A stretch of 64,000 nt of DNA from Daphnia carinata (lineage: Eukaryota > Arthropoda > Branchiopoda > Diplostraca > Daphniidae), in NCBI RefSeq assembly GCF_022539665.2, contig NC_081334.1, forward strand, positions 5,054,424 to 5,118,423. Direction: 5' to 3'. The first letter of the stretch is position 1; each line of letters opens with the position of its first letter. Both the position numbers and the translations under genes were made by a program. Positions 1 through 11,870 of the stretch are shown here, piece after piece. The notes beneath the pieces are model-generated. The model was not told where the DNA came from, did no database searches, and saw only the letters and a list, made by a program, of their open reading frames with translations.

Positions 1-3000
1 GACGATGACGGATCGTTGCGACCCATCCATTCCGGCCCGTTCGATTTTAGGTGTCTGTCCCCAGTCGGTCCAGTACATGTAGCCGCCGATAGGATCGACG
101 ACAATGTCCCTGGGCCGGTCGAGTCCGTCCCAAATCAACAAACTCCGCAAGGTTCCGTCCAAGTTGCTCACTTCGATACGGTTCGTTCCGGCATCCGTCC
201 AATAGAGTTTGCCCGTCACCCAATCAACGGCCAAGCCTTTGGAGAAAAGAAACGTCCATTAATAAATCGTCAAACGATTAATCATTTGATATTACAAAAT
301 GTGACCGGACCGGAAAGGAGTCACACAGGGAAATGTGTGGAAAAAAAAAAAGGAGGAGCAAAAAACAAAAAGGAAGAGCTTTTTTCCAAACGGATGCATA
401 AATATAGAAAGCAATACCGGCTGGCGATTCCAGATCGTTGGCGACAAGCGTCTGTTGGTTGGAACCGTTCCAGAAGGCTCGGTTGATGACATCCGACTCG
501 ACGTCGGTCCAAAAAATGGTTTGACCTGCCAAACAAGATTTTTTTTTTTAAATTGAGGATAAACATAACAAGCTAATATAACACTCTGAAACAAAAACCG
601 ATTTCAACACAAAAACGGTGGTAGATGTAAAAATGATATCTGTCTTTAAAACAAGACTTACTGGCACCGTCCCAGTCGAGGGCGACGGCCGACCGTACTC
701 CCGTCAATGGCAGAACGTGATCGACTTCACCGGTGATATTGAGCGGGAATATTCTCAATTCCGATTTTTGAGCGAAAATCAGCAACTCTCCTGGCTGGCT
801 AGTGCAAGTACGGCCACCAGGTGAAGTGAGTTGTAATCCAGGTGGACAAGCGCACGTGTAAGACGAACGGTTAGGTAAGCAAAGATGTGAACAGCCGCCT
901 CGATTGCTACCGCAACGGTTCACATAATCCGGTTGCCTTAAAGGATGAATGCTGTGGATGTCCATAGGAAAATGCAAGTTGTTCCGCACCGTCCTGTTAA
1001 AATTAAAGTTTTAGATAAAGTAAATATAACATGAGTTGTTTATTGATTTCTTACCGGATATCATGTCCAGTTAGTTTATTCGCTTGATGAATGCTTTTGG
1101 TGTGCCAATCAGTCCAAAAGAGAGAATCCTCGAAGATTGTAATGGCGAAAGGATGTGGTAATCCGCGCTCCATAACTCTCCTACGGCCGGTGCCATCCAG
1201 CCTGACACTTTCAATGGCGTGATGCTTTGCGTCAGCCCAGTAAATGTGGTCGACCGTGTAGTCGATGGTCAGTCCGTTGGGCCAAACGAGGTTTTCCGTT
1301 ACTAGAATCTGCCGATTAGATCCGTCCATATCTGAACGTTCAATTCGAGGTTGGTGTCCCCAATCTGTCCAAATGACAGCCGCTGCTCCTGGATGAACTG
1401 CAATGGCTCGAGGTTTCTCAACGTTTTCCCAGACCAGAGTTCGGCGCATAGTTCCGTCTAATAAACTCACTTCAATCCTTCGCACTCCAGAATCCGTCCA
1501 GTACAAATTATCTGTTTTTAAATGAACACCATTAAAAACAAAATTTCTTTAAAAGTTTTTGAAATTTGAAATGAAATGCTAACTCACCGTGAATCCAATC
1601 GATAGCTACTCCGCCAGGGCTCTTTAAGCCCCACCAGACAGCGTCCGGTATGGCCGTGCCGTTGAGATGGGCCCGTTTGATGGCGTCCAGGGTGACGTCG
1701 GACCAGATGACGAGTCCCTTGCGGTAATGAAAGTCGAGGGCGATGGCGTTCTGAAGTCCATCGATGACCGAAGTGTATTCTTCTTCAAAGAGAGACACTT
1801 GTCGAATGTCCACTCGATTGGCAAAGATCAATCGGACGGGCTGGCCCATGGCTTTGCAGGACGTCTTGTCCGGCCGTAGGACATAGCCATCGACGCAGCT
1901 GCAGCTGAACCCGCCCACCGTATTGGTACACGATTGGCTGCAGTAAGTCTCTGTGGCGCATTCGTCGACATCGACGCAATTAACTCCGTCGCTAGAGAGC
2001 CGGAATCCACTCCTACATCCGCAAGCAGCCGTTCCTTTCAAGATGATGAGAGTTGTTGAACCAACTGTACAATACGTGATTATTTAAATTTCAAAATGAC
2101 TCAATTACCGTTGGATAGAACAAGACACGTGTGTTGGCATCGGCTTCCAGCGTCGCATTCTTTTTGGATTGTGCAATCGAATTCGTCCTCACCTCCAGGA
2201 CAGTCACGTTCACCATTGCAAACGCGGCTGAATCCGACGCATGTATCATTAGTGCAGGCAAACTGGTCTTTACCGCAATGGTTAGCCGGGCAGTTTTGTT
2301 CATCTTGACCGTCTGGACAATCGTTTTCACCGTCGCAGAGCTATAAAACAAATTTCGTTACGAAAATGTTGGTATATCTAAGTGGAACATCGAAAAATAC
2401 AGACCCAGGAAGTAGAAATGCAAGAGCCATTTTTGCCAGTAGGAGATGAGCAAGCCATCTGGTGCGGTCCGCAAGTGTGGACAGATCCGCCACCGGCAAC
2501 CGTGCTACTGTCGCAGTTTTCCTCATCGACGCCCGGTTCGCAATCTTGTTCACCATCGCATCTGGAAATATAGAAATGGAACTATAGTAGTGGGCACATT
2601 ATCACGCAGGAAATGTAAGAAAAGATTTGTGTGTAAGCTACAATGCGAATACATCATATCTGGTACAAAGAGTCAGTTGACAAGCGGCCAAAACGGCGAG
2701 GGGGAGTTAGCGTGTCATCCGACGACTGTGATTTATATGTTCCGACCCGGATAGATAAGGAGCCAAACAAAAGATTGAGGAGAATAATGTGTACCTCCAA
2801 GCCTGGGCAATGCATTGTCCGTCAGGACAACGAAAATCTCCGTCAGCGCAGCGCGGAAGTAACGAACCACAATCTAATTCATCACTCACATCCCTTCGCG
2901 GAGTCAATTGAAAAATAAATAAGGATGACGTAATAAAAATGTTAAATGTGAATTACCTGCAATGGATTTCTCCATCGCAACGATAGGCTCCTTTAATGCA

Positions 3001-6000
3001 ATGTCCGGAAGCGCACTGGAATTCTTCGGCTCTACAGTCCCGATCGAAGGCTCCATCTGCTCCGCCGTCTCCTGTTTGTTGGCACCCCATTTCATCCGAC
3101 ATGTCGGAGCAATCTGGATCGCCATCACAGCGCCATTCGGCCGGCAAGCAGGCGCCATTACCACAGCGATGTTGTGATGGCGGGCACGTCCTCGTCAGCA
3201 AAACAGAACAGTCTCGTTCGTCGGCTCCTCCGTCGCAATCCGGATCTCCATCGCAGACCCAAACTTGCGGAATGCAATTGCCGTTGTTGGGGCACCGGAA
3301 CGAACTCGCCGTACAATTTCGACTAACATCTGTGTAGTCATGTTGCAGAATTGCGAAAAACAAAACGATTAATTTCAGTTTGATCCAATCGAATAGAAGA
3401 TCATAATTTTCAGACAGCTAGACTTAAATGTTTCCCCAGCACCTCGTTTATGCGAGTGCGTGCATGCCACAATGAGAGTCTAGTGGGACCATTGTCGAAC
3501 AGCAAAGCGCCATAGTCTGTGTTGCTTAACAGATACGACAATGGCGGAGGGATCAATATCCCAACACGTGGTTGGATTCAAGCCCGACTGATGGACCAGC
3601 GCATGCAGCCACTACTGATCAGATTGTACAAGCGCGAGACAAGAGATGACGCGGGGCAGAAAATGAGGGAATAAGATTAGCGTGCAAAACGGCCCCCCAC
3701 GCTCTCCATTATGCTAACCACGTCAGCATGGCACCTTGATTAATGCCAAGTAGCTAGTTTGATTCGATTGGAATGCATCATCACAAGAGCGTAATCACGC
3801 GTTATTATTTGTGACGGAAGCAGCAGCTGAAATTGAGAATAGTATCGTCAAATTACCGCAATGGATTTCGTCGGAATTGTCGCCGCAGTCGTCGTCGCCA
3901 TCGCAAAGCCAGTCGGGTTGAATACATCTGGGCGTCGCCTGTCCTCCCGGGCCGCTCCGGCAACGGATTCCCTGACACGCGATTTCGCTGCAATCGGTTT
4001 CATCTTCGCCGTGATCGCAGTCTTGATTACCGTCGCACATCTATTTGATTTCGTAACCGTCAATCATTAAATACAATATTTTCCTTCTTTAACAATATTT
4101 AAATCAAATAAATGAGATTGGTTTTACATACCCATGACAAAGGGATGCAGACGCAACCGGATCCTTGTTGCTGTTGAACGGCCAAGACATTGGTGCTCTT
4201 TTGGCCGTTTGTGGTGCCATTTTGGCTTTTATGTTGCTAAAAAAAAAAAAAAGAAAAAAGACGTAAGAAAAGTAGGATATTTAGATGATGATGCCAGTAA
4301 AAATGGGGAAAGGTGGAGTGAAGGGATTTTGCACACAATTCGACAAAAGCCAGACGCATCATCGCATTTTCTCTCTTTTTATCCCCGTCCTTCCAAGTCA
4401 ACAGAGTTATCGATCGGAAAATGCGGAAAAAGATGGTAAGGATGAAACGGTAGAAAGAGGAAGAAAATTTTGGCTGATATCCAACCCAAGCCAATCTTTA
4501 CATCTTTCCTTCAGTCAGTTTTTTTTTTCATCCGTTTCTGTGTGTGTGTGTGTTATTGCTTGTTCGATTCCATCGCTCCATTTCCTTTCTTTAGCTTTTC
4601 CATTTTTTTTTTTTTTATGTCGTAAGGCAAAAGGGGAGCAGGAAGCCCGTTTTGGCTTTTAGTTTCGCGGGTACTAATAAGGTTACATGCTATCAGTTGC
4701 TTTTTGATTCTGGTCAGCTGACCTTCCCGCCCCGCTCAATCAAACAGAGGAACAATTCTTTTTTATGGATTCTGCTTAACATGAGAGTAGACTAGCCAAA
4801 ATGGATGTAAGCTTGGCCACATCTGCTATCGTGATCAAAGACGCTCATTCTACTTCTTTTTCGTCGCCATTTTTGTTCCCCCCCTCTCTTTACTTGGAAG
4901 AATGAAAAAGGGAACAAAAAGCGTCGGCCATTTCGTAGGTTGAAGATCCACTTGGCTGTTGACGAGCGTCAAAAAGAAGATGGGAAAAAGAACGACAATA
5001 CATCAAGAGAAATGTCAGATGAAAAAAGAGAAAGGATTTCAGTGTAGACGTGCGGTCAACCTTTTCGTGAATCAAGTCACGTTCGGTTGCGGTCGTGGAA
5101 ATTCAAGTCATTAAGCAGCCGAGAGAAAGATAGATAAAAAGACAAGATCAAAAATAAAAAGGAAAACAAAACATTTAGAAGCTAATGGATGTACTAATAG
5201 CGTAACTACCTTGACGGTGAAGGACAGTTGTCCCTTGCGGCGACTGTTATTACTGGCTGAACTGCTACCGGTAGTCAAAGACGAAGAGGAACAGGTAAAC
5301 TCTTCTGGACGACACTTGCAGTCTGGTTTTGACGTTATTATGACGCCGCTGTTAGACGTCCGAGTTGTTGTTTTGGCTCCGACGGGAGACAATGTTGTTG
5401 TTGTTGTTGTGGTCAGTCGAGTTTGATTCACATTTAAACGGGCCGTTTTTAGAGCAGGTCGAGACGGTTCAGATGGCTCTGTGTTTTCTGAAACCATGCA
5501 AGACAAACATTCGGTTAGGTTATGCAAAAGAAAAAGAATTGTACTTGTACAAGTTTTTATCATGAATTTTGTTTTGGATGGGAAGAACAAAGAACGTGGG
5601 ACTATTTGTTCAAAGAGACAAATGAGCATAAACAACTAGGTAGGCTGGAACGCTAAGAGAATACAGAGTCTCGTCAGTTTTTTTTCCTGCCCTCGGGTAA
5701 GACTAACACAAGAGGGAGAATACAGGGGCGGGGTTGATTGTTTGAAGAGCAAAGCCGGCGCCGACCTTGGTGTACAGGAGGATTCGGACAATTATAGCTT
5801 TCCTATGCAGTATAAATAAGTTTTTTTTTTTATTTTAAAAGAAAAAAAAAGGACCAAGGTAATGTTAAAACTATTTGAAAAAAAAAAAAAAGAAAGAGGT
5901 TTACAAACACAGTACGACTATGAATTTGCTTGGTACAAAGGTGTTAGAACAAAATTTCCTTTTGTTTTTTTGGCAATCCCTTGATAGTTAACAGTTTGAG

Positions 6001-7243
6001 TAGAAAAACAATGGCAAATCTGGCATTATTGTCAAATGTCAATGACGGCCTCATTGGCTTCTTGGACAGCCCACCACTTCTTCTCCATCATTACCCACTC
6101 GCCTCTACTTTCGAGACTAAAAGCTTTCCCTCGTCGAGGACTCGTCTCTTTTAGCCTCTTCTCCCTAATCTGAAGAGACAACCACTGCCGTCTTCTTCTT
6201 CAAAAACCCAAGTGTGTGTGTGTGTATTCTATTCCCCCCTTCAAAGAATCGTCTGGAGGTTGGCAAAATCATAAAAAAAGAAGAAGAAGAAGGAAAAGAT
6301 GGGGGCGCCATCCGGTCGCCTCCGCCTTGCCGCCGAAACCACTTAGATTGCAACGGGCACCACTTTTGCCTCTTGTTCCTCTCTGTGTCTTTCCTTTTCG
6401 TCTAGTCTAAAACAAAAACCTAAAAATGGAATGGGGGAAAAAAAAAAGTCAAACTGAGGGGTCATCAACAGCTGGACATGCCGGCGTCCAGGTGCCTAGC
6501 AATTGCACAACGGCGCCATCAAGTCGGGTGTGACTTTTGAGCTCTTTTCCCTTAACAACTAAGGCAGAGACGTTTAAAAGAATATGGAGCAAGTGCTTGT
6601 GTAGAAACATGAAATAATAAAAAGCATAAAAGCATGGTGGCAGGAAGCTTCGTTCAGACTTGGTTATTGGGGGGCTGGGAAGACGCTGAACGAAGCCCTT
6701 CGTGCATCAGACGGTCGATCAATAAAGTCGCTAGCAGCAGTCTCTCTCACAGCACAGCCATATCATCCATTTCAACGCGTCTCTCCGTCTTCAATTCTTT
6801 CTCGAGAGGGTCAACTCTTTGTAAAAAGAGAGGTCGACTGTTGGCAATCGATTAGAGTATACAAAGACACTGCCTTTCTCCACTCACAGACACACACAGG
6901 AAACTATTGGCACCTATTCAAGAGTGCTATATTTATATATTCCAAGTGTGTGTGTCTGATGCCATAGCAAAATCACGAACACGCCATACAATCTCAAAGA
7001 CGTTTTAGCAAATTGCTGAAGCTTTCCCCAAAACCATCGTCGAGAGAGTAGTAAACGGGGTTTTCCCGCGTGGGAACGTAATTGGATAAAAAGAAGAGGC
7101 AAGACAGAAAACTGAATTATCATTTTACCTGGCGTAAGATTGACGCATCCGGTGGAATGACAAAACAGCAGCAACAGTAACAACATCAGGCTGCCTACCA
7201 TTGGAATCACACGAGAAATGCTGACTGATGGACAGACGGACAT
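1..7243 (-). CDS. Lrp4: LRP4-type low-density lipoprotein receptor-related protein, N-terminal 1051 residues (3' end outside window)
   Basis: Coding exons (plus coordinates, read from high to low): 7129-7243, 5210-5487, 4132-4236, 3857-4040, 2957-3329, 2795-2893, 2405-2561, 2109-2340, 2064-1588, 1511-1055, 993-662, 525-418, 236-1. All have GT..AG ends and compatible phases. A signal peptide (Leu-rich run, residues 15-30) is followed by a Thr-rich linker. Eight LDLa repeats come next (to about residue 515; SDE, GED or DE calcium motifs), then an EGF and a calcium-type EGF (DVDEC). The first YWTD propeller follows ([21 protein letters not shown]), then an EGF with [17 protein letters not shown] and a second propeller cut by the window edge. 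Eight LDLa repeats before multiple propellers, plus the PMDIH and NRCG words, point to LRP4 rather than LDLR/VLDLR (one propeller) or LRP5/6 (LDLa at the C-end). By family it is a single-pass surface co-receptor: agrin/MuSK and Wnt modulation in vertebrates. The donors at 2404 (GTCTGT) and 4131 (GTATGT) are weaker than the rest. Confidence 0.93.
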
Positions 7244-7958
7244 GATGGATTTTTTGATTTGCTATAGGAATTTTCAGTTTGCTACAGCAGACATGATGGA
7301 CGATGGAAATGTACAACAAACGTGTTTTCTATATAATCTCTTCCAACTTTAACGAAAAATAAATGAACACCGGGATCGATAAAATAACGATGCACTTTCA
7401 ACCACGATTTACAGCTATTACGTTCGTTAGAGGCTCTTGTTCACAAGGTCTCTTTCTTGTTAAAAAAACATGTTAAAGGAAAACTGCAGGGACTCGTCTA
7501 GTCGGCAACAAAAACAAACAAGACTTGTGGGCGCACTCGTTCTTCCACGTTTCTAACTCGCTACGACTTGTTACCACGCTGCTGTTACAGTGGCGACTGT
7601 CGAAACTGAAAGAAAACGACAGAGGCAATCCCTCTACCTCTCGGGTTTCTTGACTGCCTACAGGCAGTGCCCCCTGCCGTCCGTTGACGCAAACGGTCGC
7701 CATGGTGACGTCAAATGGCGAATATTCAATTCCACAGTTTCAAAGTTGAACTCCTTTAGATGACTGTTTTTAAACATACCTTCATTACTTTGGTAAGATT
7801 GTGTTTTTTTTTTCATTTGATTAAATGATAATCAGGAATATTTTGATATTTTTCCAGTTTTTGTTTTTTCTTGTGGCTCTTGCTTGGATTCCAGTTATTA
7901 TTGTTGGCTTCACTATATCCAACAGAAGAGGTACTTGCTACTAAGAAACTTGTTTACC
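7244..7958. promoter_or_regulatory. Shared divergent promoter region between Lrp4 and Sgf29
   Basis: This 715-base stretch separates the two start codons, which point away from each other. It must hold both 5' UTRs and, if no distant promoter is used, both core promoters. I see no convincing TATA box. A perfect palindromic CRE lies at 7706-7713, next to a GCCATGG/ATGGCG context. An open frame on the minus strand at 7473-7703 has no homology I recognise, and I treat it as UTR or noise. Confidence 0.5.
7706..7713. promoter_or_regulatory. Palindromic CRE (TGACGTCA)
   Basis: A perfect CREB/ATF octamer lies 246 bases upstream of the Sgf29 start codon and 463 bases upstream of the Lrp4 start. The sequence match is direct; use as a binding site is inferred from the position. 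Confidence 0.45.
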
Positions 7959-9143
7959 ATGGCACTTTCGTTAGATTCAGCAACTCAGCAAGTCCAGGTG
8001 AGATTGTTTACCATTATCACTGATATGATAGTATCTAATTTGACGTTGTGCAGGAACGCTTGAAAGGAATCTATAAATTGGTAAAACAGATCCAAGATGA
8101 GAAAAGGTACGGAATGAAGGGAACTTGAATGCTGTCATCAAAGCTCACGAGAAACTGCAATCTGATGACAAAATCTCTCCTTATCACAAAGTATTGTTGA
8201 GATTCATTCACCCATTATCTAAATGCACTTATTTCTAATAAGCACTGTCATTTCCAGTCTAAACTTAAAGGACTTTACTGCTCTGTGGTATCTGACGCTG
8301 AAAAGGAAGAAGATCTTATACGAAAAGCATTGAGTAAAATTTACGAAATCCGAGTAATTAGACATGAAAGAAGGATTCAGGTTACTCCAGAGATTTGATA
8401 TCCCGATTATTGAAACGATGTTATAAGAAACTGTTCTTCAGGCAAAGCAAGCTGGTAGCAAAGAGACAATACGGAGAGGTGCTCTCATGAAAATGCTTCT
8501 CATCACTGCTCAAACTCTTCCTCTGTGGATCAGCAAGACTGGTCAGCAGCCACCTGCGTTGTGTGGAGCTGTTCCAGCCGATCCAACTTACGTCGCCAAA
8601 GTATGAAAGCTCAATGTAGCCAATTGGATATATCTATTTTTAAAAATTTCCTTTCCATTTGCCAGTTGGGGGATATTGTGGCTGCGTTGGTCAAGAGCAC
8701 AGACGGCGACGAAAACTGGATCTTGGCTGAGGTCGTACAATATTTAGCATCTTCCGGTCGCTACGAAGTGGATGATATTGATGAGGAACAAAAAGAGCGA
8801 CATACCTTGAGCAAGCGCAGAGTAATTCCTCTTTCATTGATGAGAGCCAATCCAGAAACTGACCCTGATGCTTTGTTTCCAAAAGGAGCCACTGGTATAA
8901 ACAAAAAAAATTGTATATACATTACCAGTATATCCTATGTTTACGCCGTGCTTGCTACGTACAGTCATGGCTCTATACCCACAGACGACCTGTTTTTATA
9001 AGGCGGTGATTAACCAATTGCCTCAGACGGCTCAAGACGAGTATCAAGTTCTCTTTGAAGATTCTAGCTACAGCGAAGGTTTTAGTCCTCCATTGATGGT
9101 GGCACAACGATATGTCATTGCAATTAAAGAAAAAAAGAAATGA
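7959..9143 (+). CDS. Sgf29: SAGA-associated factor 29 (double-Tudor H3K4me reader), with a one-base frameshift in exon 2
   Basis: Exons: 7959-7997, 8054-8190, 8258-8380, 8442-8600, 8666-8894, 8965-9143 (stop TGA), giving about 288 residues; the human protein has 293. The N-terminal half is helical (LKGIYKLVKQIQDEK, KISPYHK, LKGLYC), as in the family. The C-terminal half is the tandem Tudor: GDIVAALVK, DGDENWILAEVV, YEVDDIDEEQKERHTLS, ANPETDPDALF, VMALYPQTTCFYKA, VLFEDSSYSEGFSPP, VAQRYV. These match SGF29 almost word for word. By family it binds H3K4me2/3 and recruits the SAGA/ATAC acetyltransferase modules in the nucleus. Exon 2 changes frame near 8102-8105: the raw reading hits TGA at 8126. 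One extra A in the AAAA run would restore an open, homologous reading, so I take this as an assembly error rather than a broken gene. Confidence 0.92.
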
Positions 9144-9246
9144 ATTTTTAAATACATTTGACCCATTCTCTTTCTATTATCTCTTCTGTACAGCGGGATT
9201 TGTGTTTTTTTTCACTACCACTCACGTCTGTAACTTAAAATGCAAT

Positions 9247-10091
9247 CTAAATGGGTGAGTTTTTGAATCCATAATCGGCATAGTCTGAAGGTTTCTTTTC
9301 AGAAACGTTAGGGAAATTTGGACTTCCCGGGTAAACTGCAGGGCGTGAACCATAAATCATCCAGCCTTTCTTACGGCTCCAGTCCTAAATTTGATTATTG
9401 GAAAAACAAAAAAGTGGTGGACCATTGTTTATCAAATTTTACAGAATGCAACATCAATTAAACTTACATGTGAGTTGTATTTGAAATAGTAGGTCAAACC
9501 CAAGACCATCCAACCAGCTAGAAGGTATTTGCCAACCCAGTAACGGGTAATCTGTGTTCTGTCTCCCTAATGGCGAAATGAGCCCAAAGAAAATCGTGTT
9601 ACGCAGGAAAACAAAATATTAATAAAACTTAACAATAATGAATATTAACTACCATGCTAACTCAATTTAAAAAGAAGTTTCTGCAAAAAAACAGAAACTT
9701 CCCACAAACCTAAAAATTTATATTAAAGGTCGATTTTCAGCTTCATTTTGAAAAAGCTGAAAGAAAAGTAACGCCAACTTCGAACTGGGAATCAGCCTTA
9801 GCCAGATCTACATCAGCAATTTGAACATTTCACGTAGACTTTTCTTACCAGTGTTGCTTGAAGTTTAGAGAAAACAAAATCAAGCGGAAATCGATATGCT
9901 CGACGTATAGGATTCATCTCCATTTGGCTAGCACTAAATTGAGTACGAGGTTCATGGTGGCCCAACTCTTGACTCTTGAGGTACTTTTTTCGCCATTCGC
10001 GATCCAGATCGGTAAAAGTGCCATCCAAACGAGCCCTCTCCTTTGCATAGGGACCTGCGATACTCATGGGGCGAGAAGTAGGTTCCGTCAT
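9247..10091 (-). CDS. ND-B17: NADH dehydrogenase 1 beta subcomplex subunit 6 (complex I B17)
   Basis: Exons 9849-10091, 9468-9566, 9247-9384 (stop at 9247-9249), 159 residues, all introns phase 0. Family marks are REWRKKYLKSQELGHHEPR near residue 35, like human RRRWLKDQELSPREP, then one membrane segment around residues 91-108 (KYLLAGWMVLGLTYYFKY), and a C-terminal tail with RKKGWMIYGSRPAVYPGSP, like the human KKSRIFPGD tail. It is an accessory subunit of the membrane arm of mitochondrial complex I. I chose the ATG at 10091 because the extension to 10097 uses a non-ATG codon. The gene is tail to tail with Sgf29; only 103 bases separate the stops, so the 3' UTRs probably overlap. Confidence 0.88.
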
Positions 10092-11139
10092 CTTCAAACT
10101 TAGTTGATATTATGATACTTAAAATTTCACTTAAGGTATTAGAACTGTGGTTTCCACAGAACCCAGAAGTAGGAACTTGTAGCAGAAGACTTTCTGATGG
10201 AGAGGAATGGCAACAGGAAACTGGCTATTCACCGACATCTAGCGAGCAAATCGTAATGTTTTACCACACTTTTTTTTATTTTTTTTTTAAGAGTTGTGGT
10301 TAGAGCTTAGAAGTTAAAAAATAAATCGTTGCAAAAGAAAGTCGAGATGCTGAGGGCGTTTAATATTCTACAGAGGCGAAACGACAAAATCTGCAAACCT
10401 AACACTAGAGAAAACAACTTTCTTTTAGCATGCACAACTGCTTTTATCGCAGCTTTCGGGCGTGATACGCGGAGAGCTAGTCATGCCATCTTCATAACCG
10501 TATAATTTCCACAAAACAACCAATAATTAAGAAAAAAAAATAGATAGAGAAAAGATTGCAGAGGCCTTCGTACGATTCATGGCTGATAGTTTTTTTTTTA
10601 TGTTCTCAGAAACTATGCGAGAAAAACACACATACAAAGGAGGAAAAAAAAAGTAAATGGGTACCAAGATGGAAGCTCATTGCATGGAGTAGAAGCTTTG
10701 ATTGCCTTGATTTGTTTTTGCCTTTTTTTGTCGATTTGTTCTTGCTTTTAGTCTGGGCTGCCTTTCCATGTCAAGGTGAGATAATGTCATCTGCAGCTCA
10801 GTCGCATTCTCAATTAGCCTTTGAAATGCTGCCGACCGCACTCTCTCTCTCTTTCTGCTTTAATCTTTTATTTTTTTTTGCAAATTCCGAGCTCCCTTTC
10901 ACTCTCGACTAATTTTTTTTTTCCTCCTTGTTCTCCAAGCCTCAAAAAGAAATCACGAGAACAAAATAGTGTATCTCTCTACAATAGATTGTATTGAAAT
11001 GCGAAGAAAGCAATATACAAGGCCAATTCAATATAATAATATACTCAGATCAGGAGGAACTGTTTTAAGAAAGAGAATCGCATCGCGTATTGAAAAAAAA
11101 AAACAAAGAGATCGTCCAAAAAAAAATGTGTCGGCGAAT
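10092..11139. other. Intergenic, no gene seen
   Basis: The stretch is AT-rich with several T and A runs. The short open frames here show no family motif and no splice pairs. It must hold the ND-B17 promoter and the 3' UTR of the next minus-strand gene. Confidence 0.5.
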
Positions 11140-11846
11140 TTACATCTCTTCTTCAATTAGCATTGGCAATCGAACGACATTCGTAATAAACTTCTTTCTT
11201 CTGCCGAGGCTGGAGAACGTGCCATTGCGCGTCACGCGATCAGCCAGCGCTCGCTTCCATTGTTCGAAATCTTCTGGATTGGGACAAATCAGAGTCAAGG
11301 GCAAGTCATCATCGTTCTGCCCTCGCAAGGTGATGGACGATCGTGATTCATCGCTGGTGACAAAGGTGTCTTTGAGGGTGACACAGCCGATGGGAGGCAC
11401 GTGATTCTTGTCGGGCCAAAGAACGAGCATCCGGCCGGCTGATGTTTGGTAAAGACGGCCAAAGACCGACAGTCGATGGCGATGAGGTGAACCGGCTCCG
11501 GCGGACGTCAGCATAATCAGATGGCCGTGAGCGACTTCTTGCGTCATTTCACTACGATCGGGACAGTTGGCAACAGGATCCCAACGGAGTTCTCGTTGCT
11601 GTTGTCGTTGCCAACTTTCAACTTCCACTGCCATGACTCTTGCAAAGAAATTCACACAATAGGGGGCGGTTCGACAATGGAAACCCAATGAACGTCGGTT
11701 AGTGTACACGCCGATCGGGACGCGTTCTGCCGCCGACAGTGGTCGTGAATCGACTGCTGGCGTTTGTTGGCTGCATCCTTTCTCTTTATACATCGCGGCC
11801 AAGCACCGGTCACAGTTGGCATGAAGGTGGGAGGTTCCAAAGTACG
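11140..11846 (-). CDS. 3'-terminal exon of an unrecognised protein with a PH-like C-terminal domain, possibly preceded by half an A20-type zinc finger
   Basis: One frame is open from an acceptor at 11847-11848 (CCCCCACAG) to the stop TAA at 11140-11142. Its first residues read YFGTSHLHANCDRCLAAMY, which looks like the second half of an A20 zinc finger (C-x11-C-x2-C, aromatic-Phe-Gly after Cys 2); the first cysteines would have to be in an upstream exon I could not find. The C-terminal part reads like a PH domain: HRLSVFGRLYQ, RMLVLWPDKN, LTLICPNPEDFEQWKRALADRV, with the usual Trp in the last helix, followed by a basic tail. The segment at about 11640-11700 could be an unspliced intron (acceptor TTTGCAAG near 11640), so the two parts may be separate exons. 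A competing acceptor lies in a poly-T tract at 11878-11879, in another frame. Function unknown. Confidence 0.42.
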
Positions 11847-11870
11847 CTGTGGGGGATCATTAAATTTGTA

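Noticed and set aside
7473-7703. Minus-strand frame MATVCVNGRQGALP...
   Set aside because: Lies in the divergent promoter and UTR space, Ser/Phe-rich without known motif; conflicts with the Lrp4 5' UTR.
8107-8117. GT..AG pair in Sgf29 exon 2
   Set aside because: An intron of about 11 bases is too short to splice; a one-base homopolymer error explains the frame change better.
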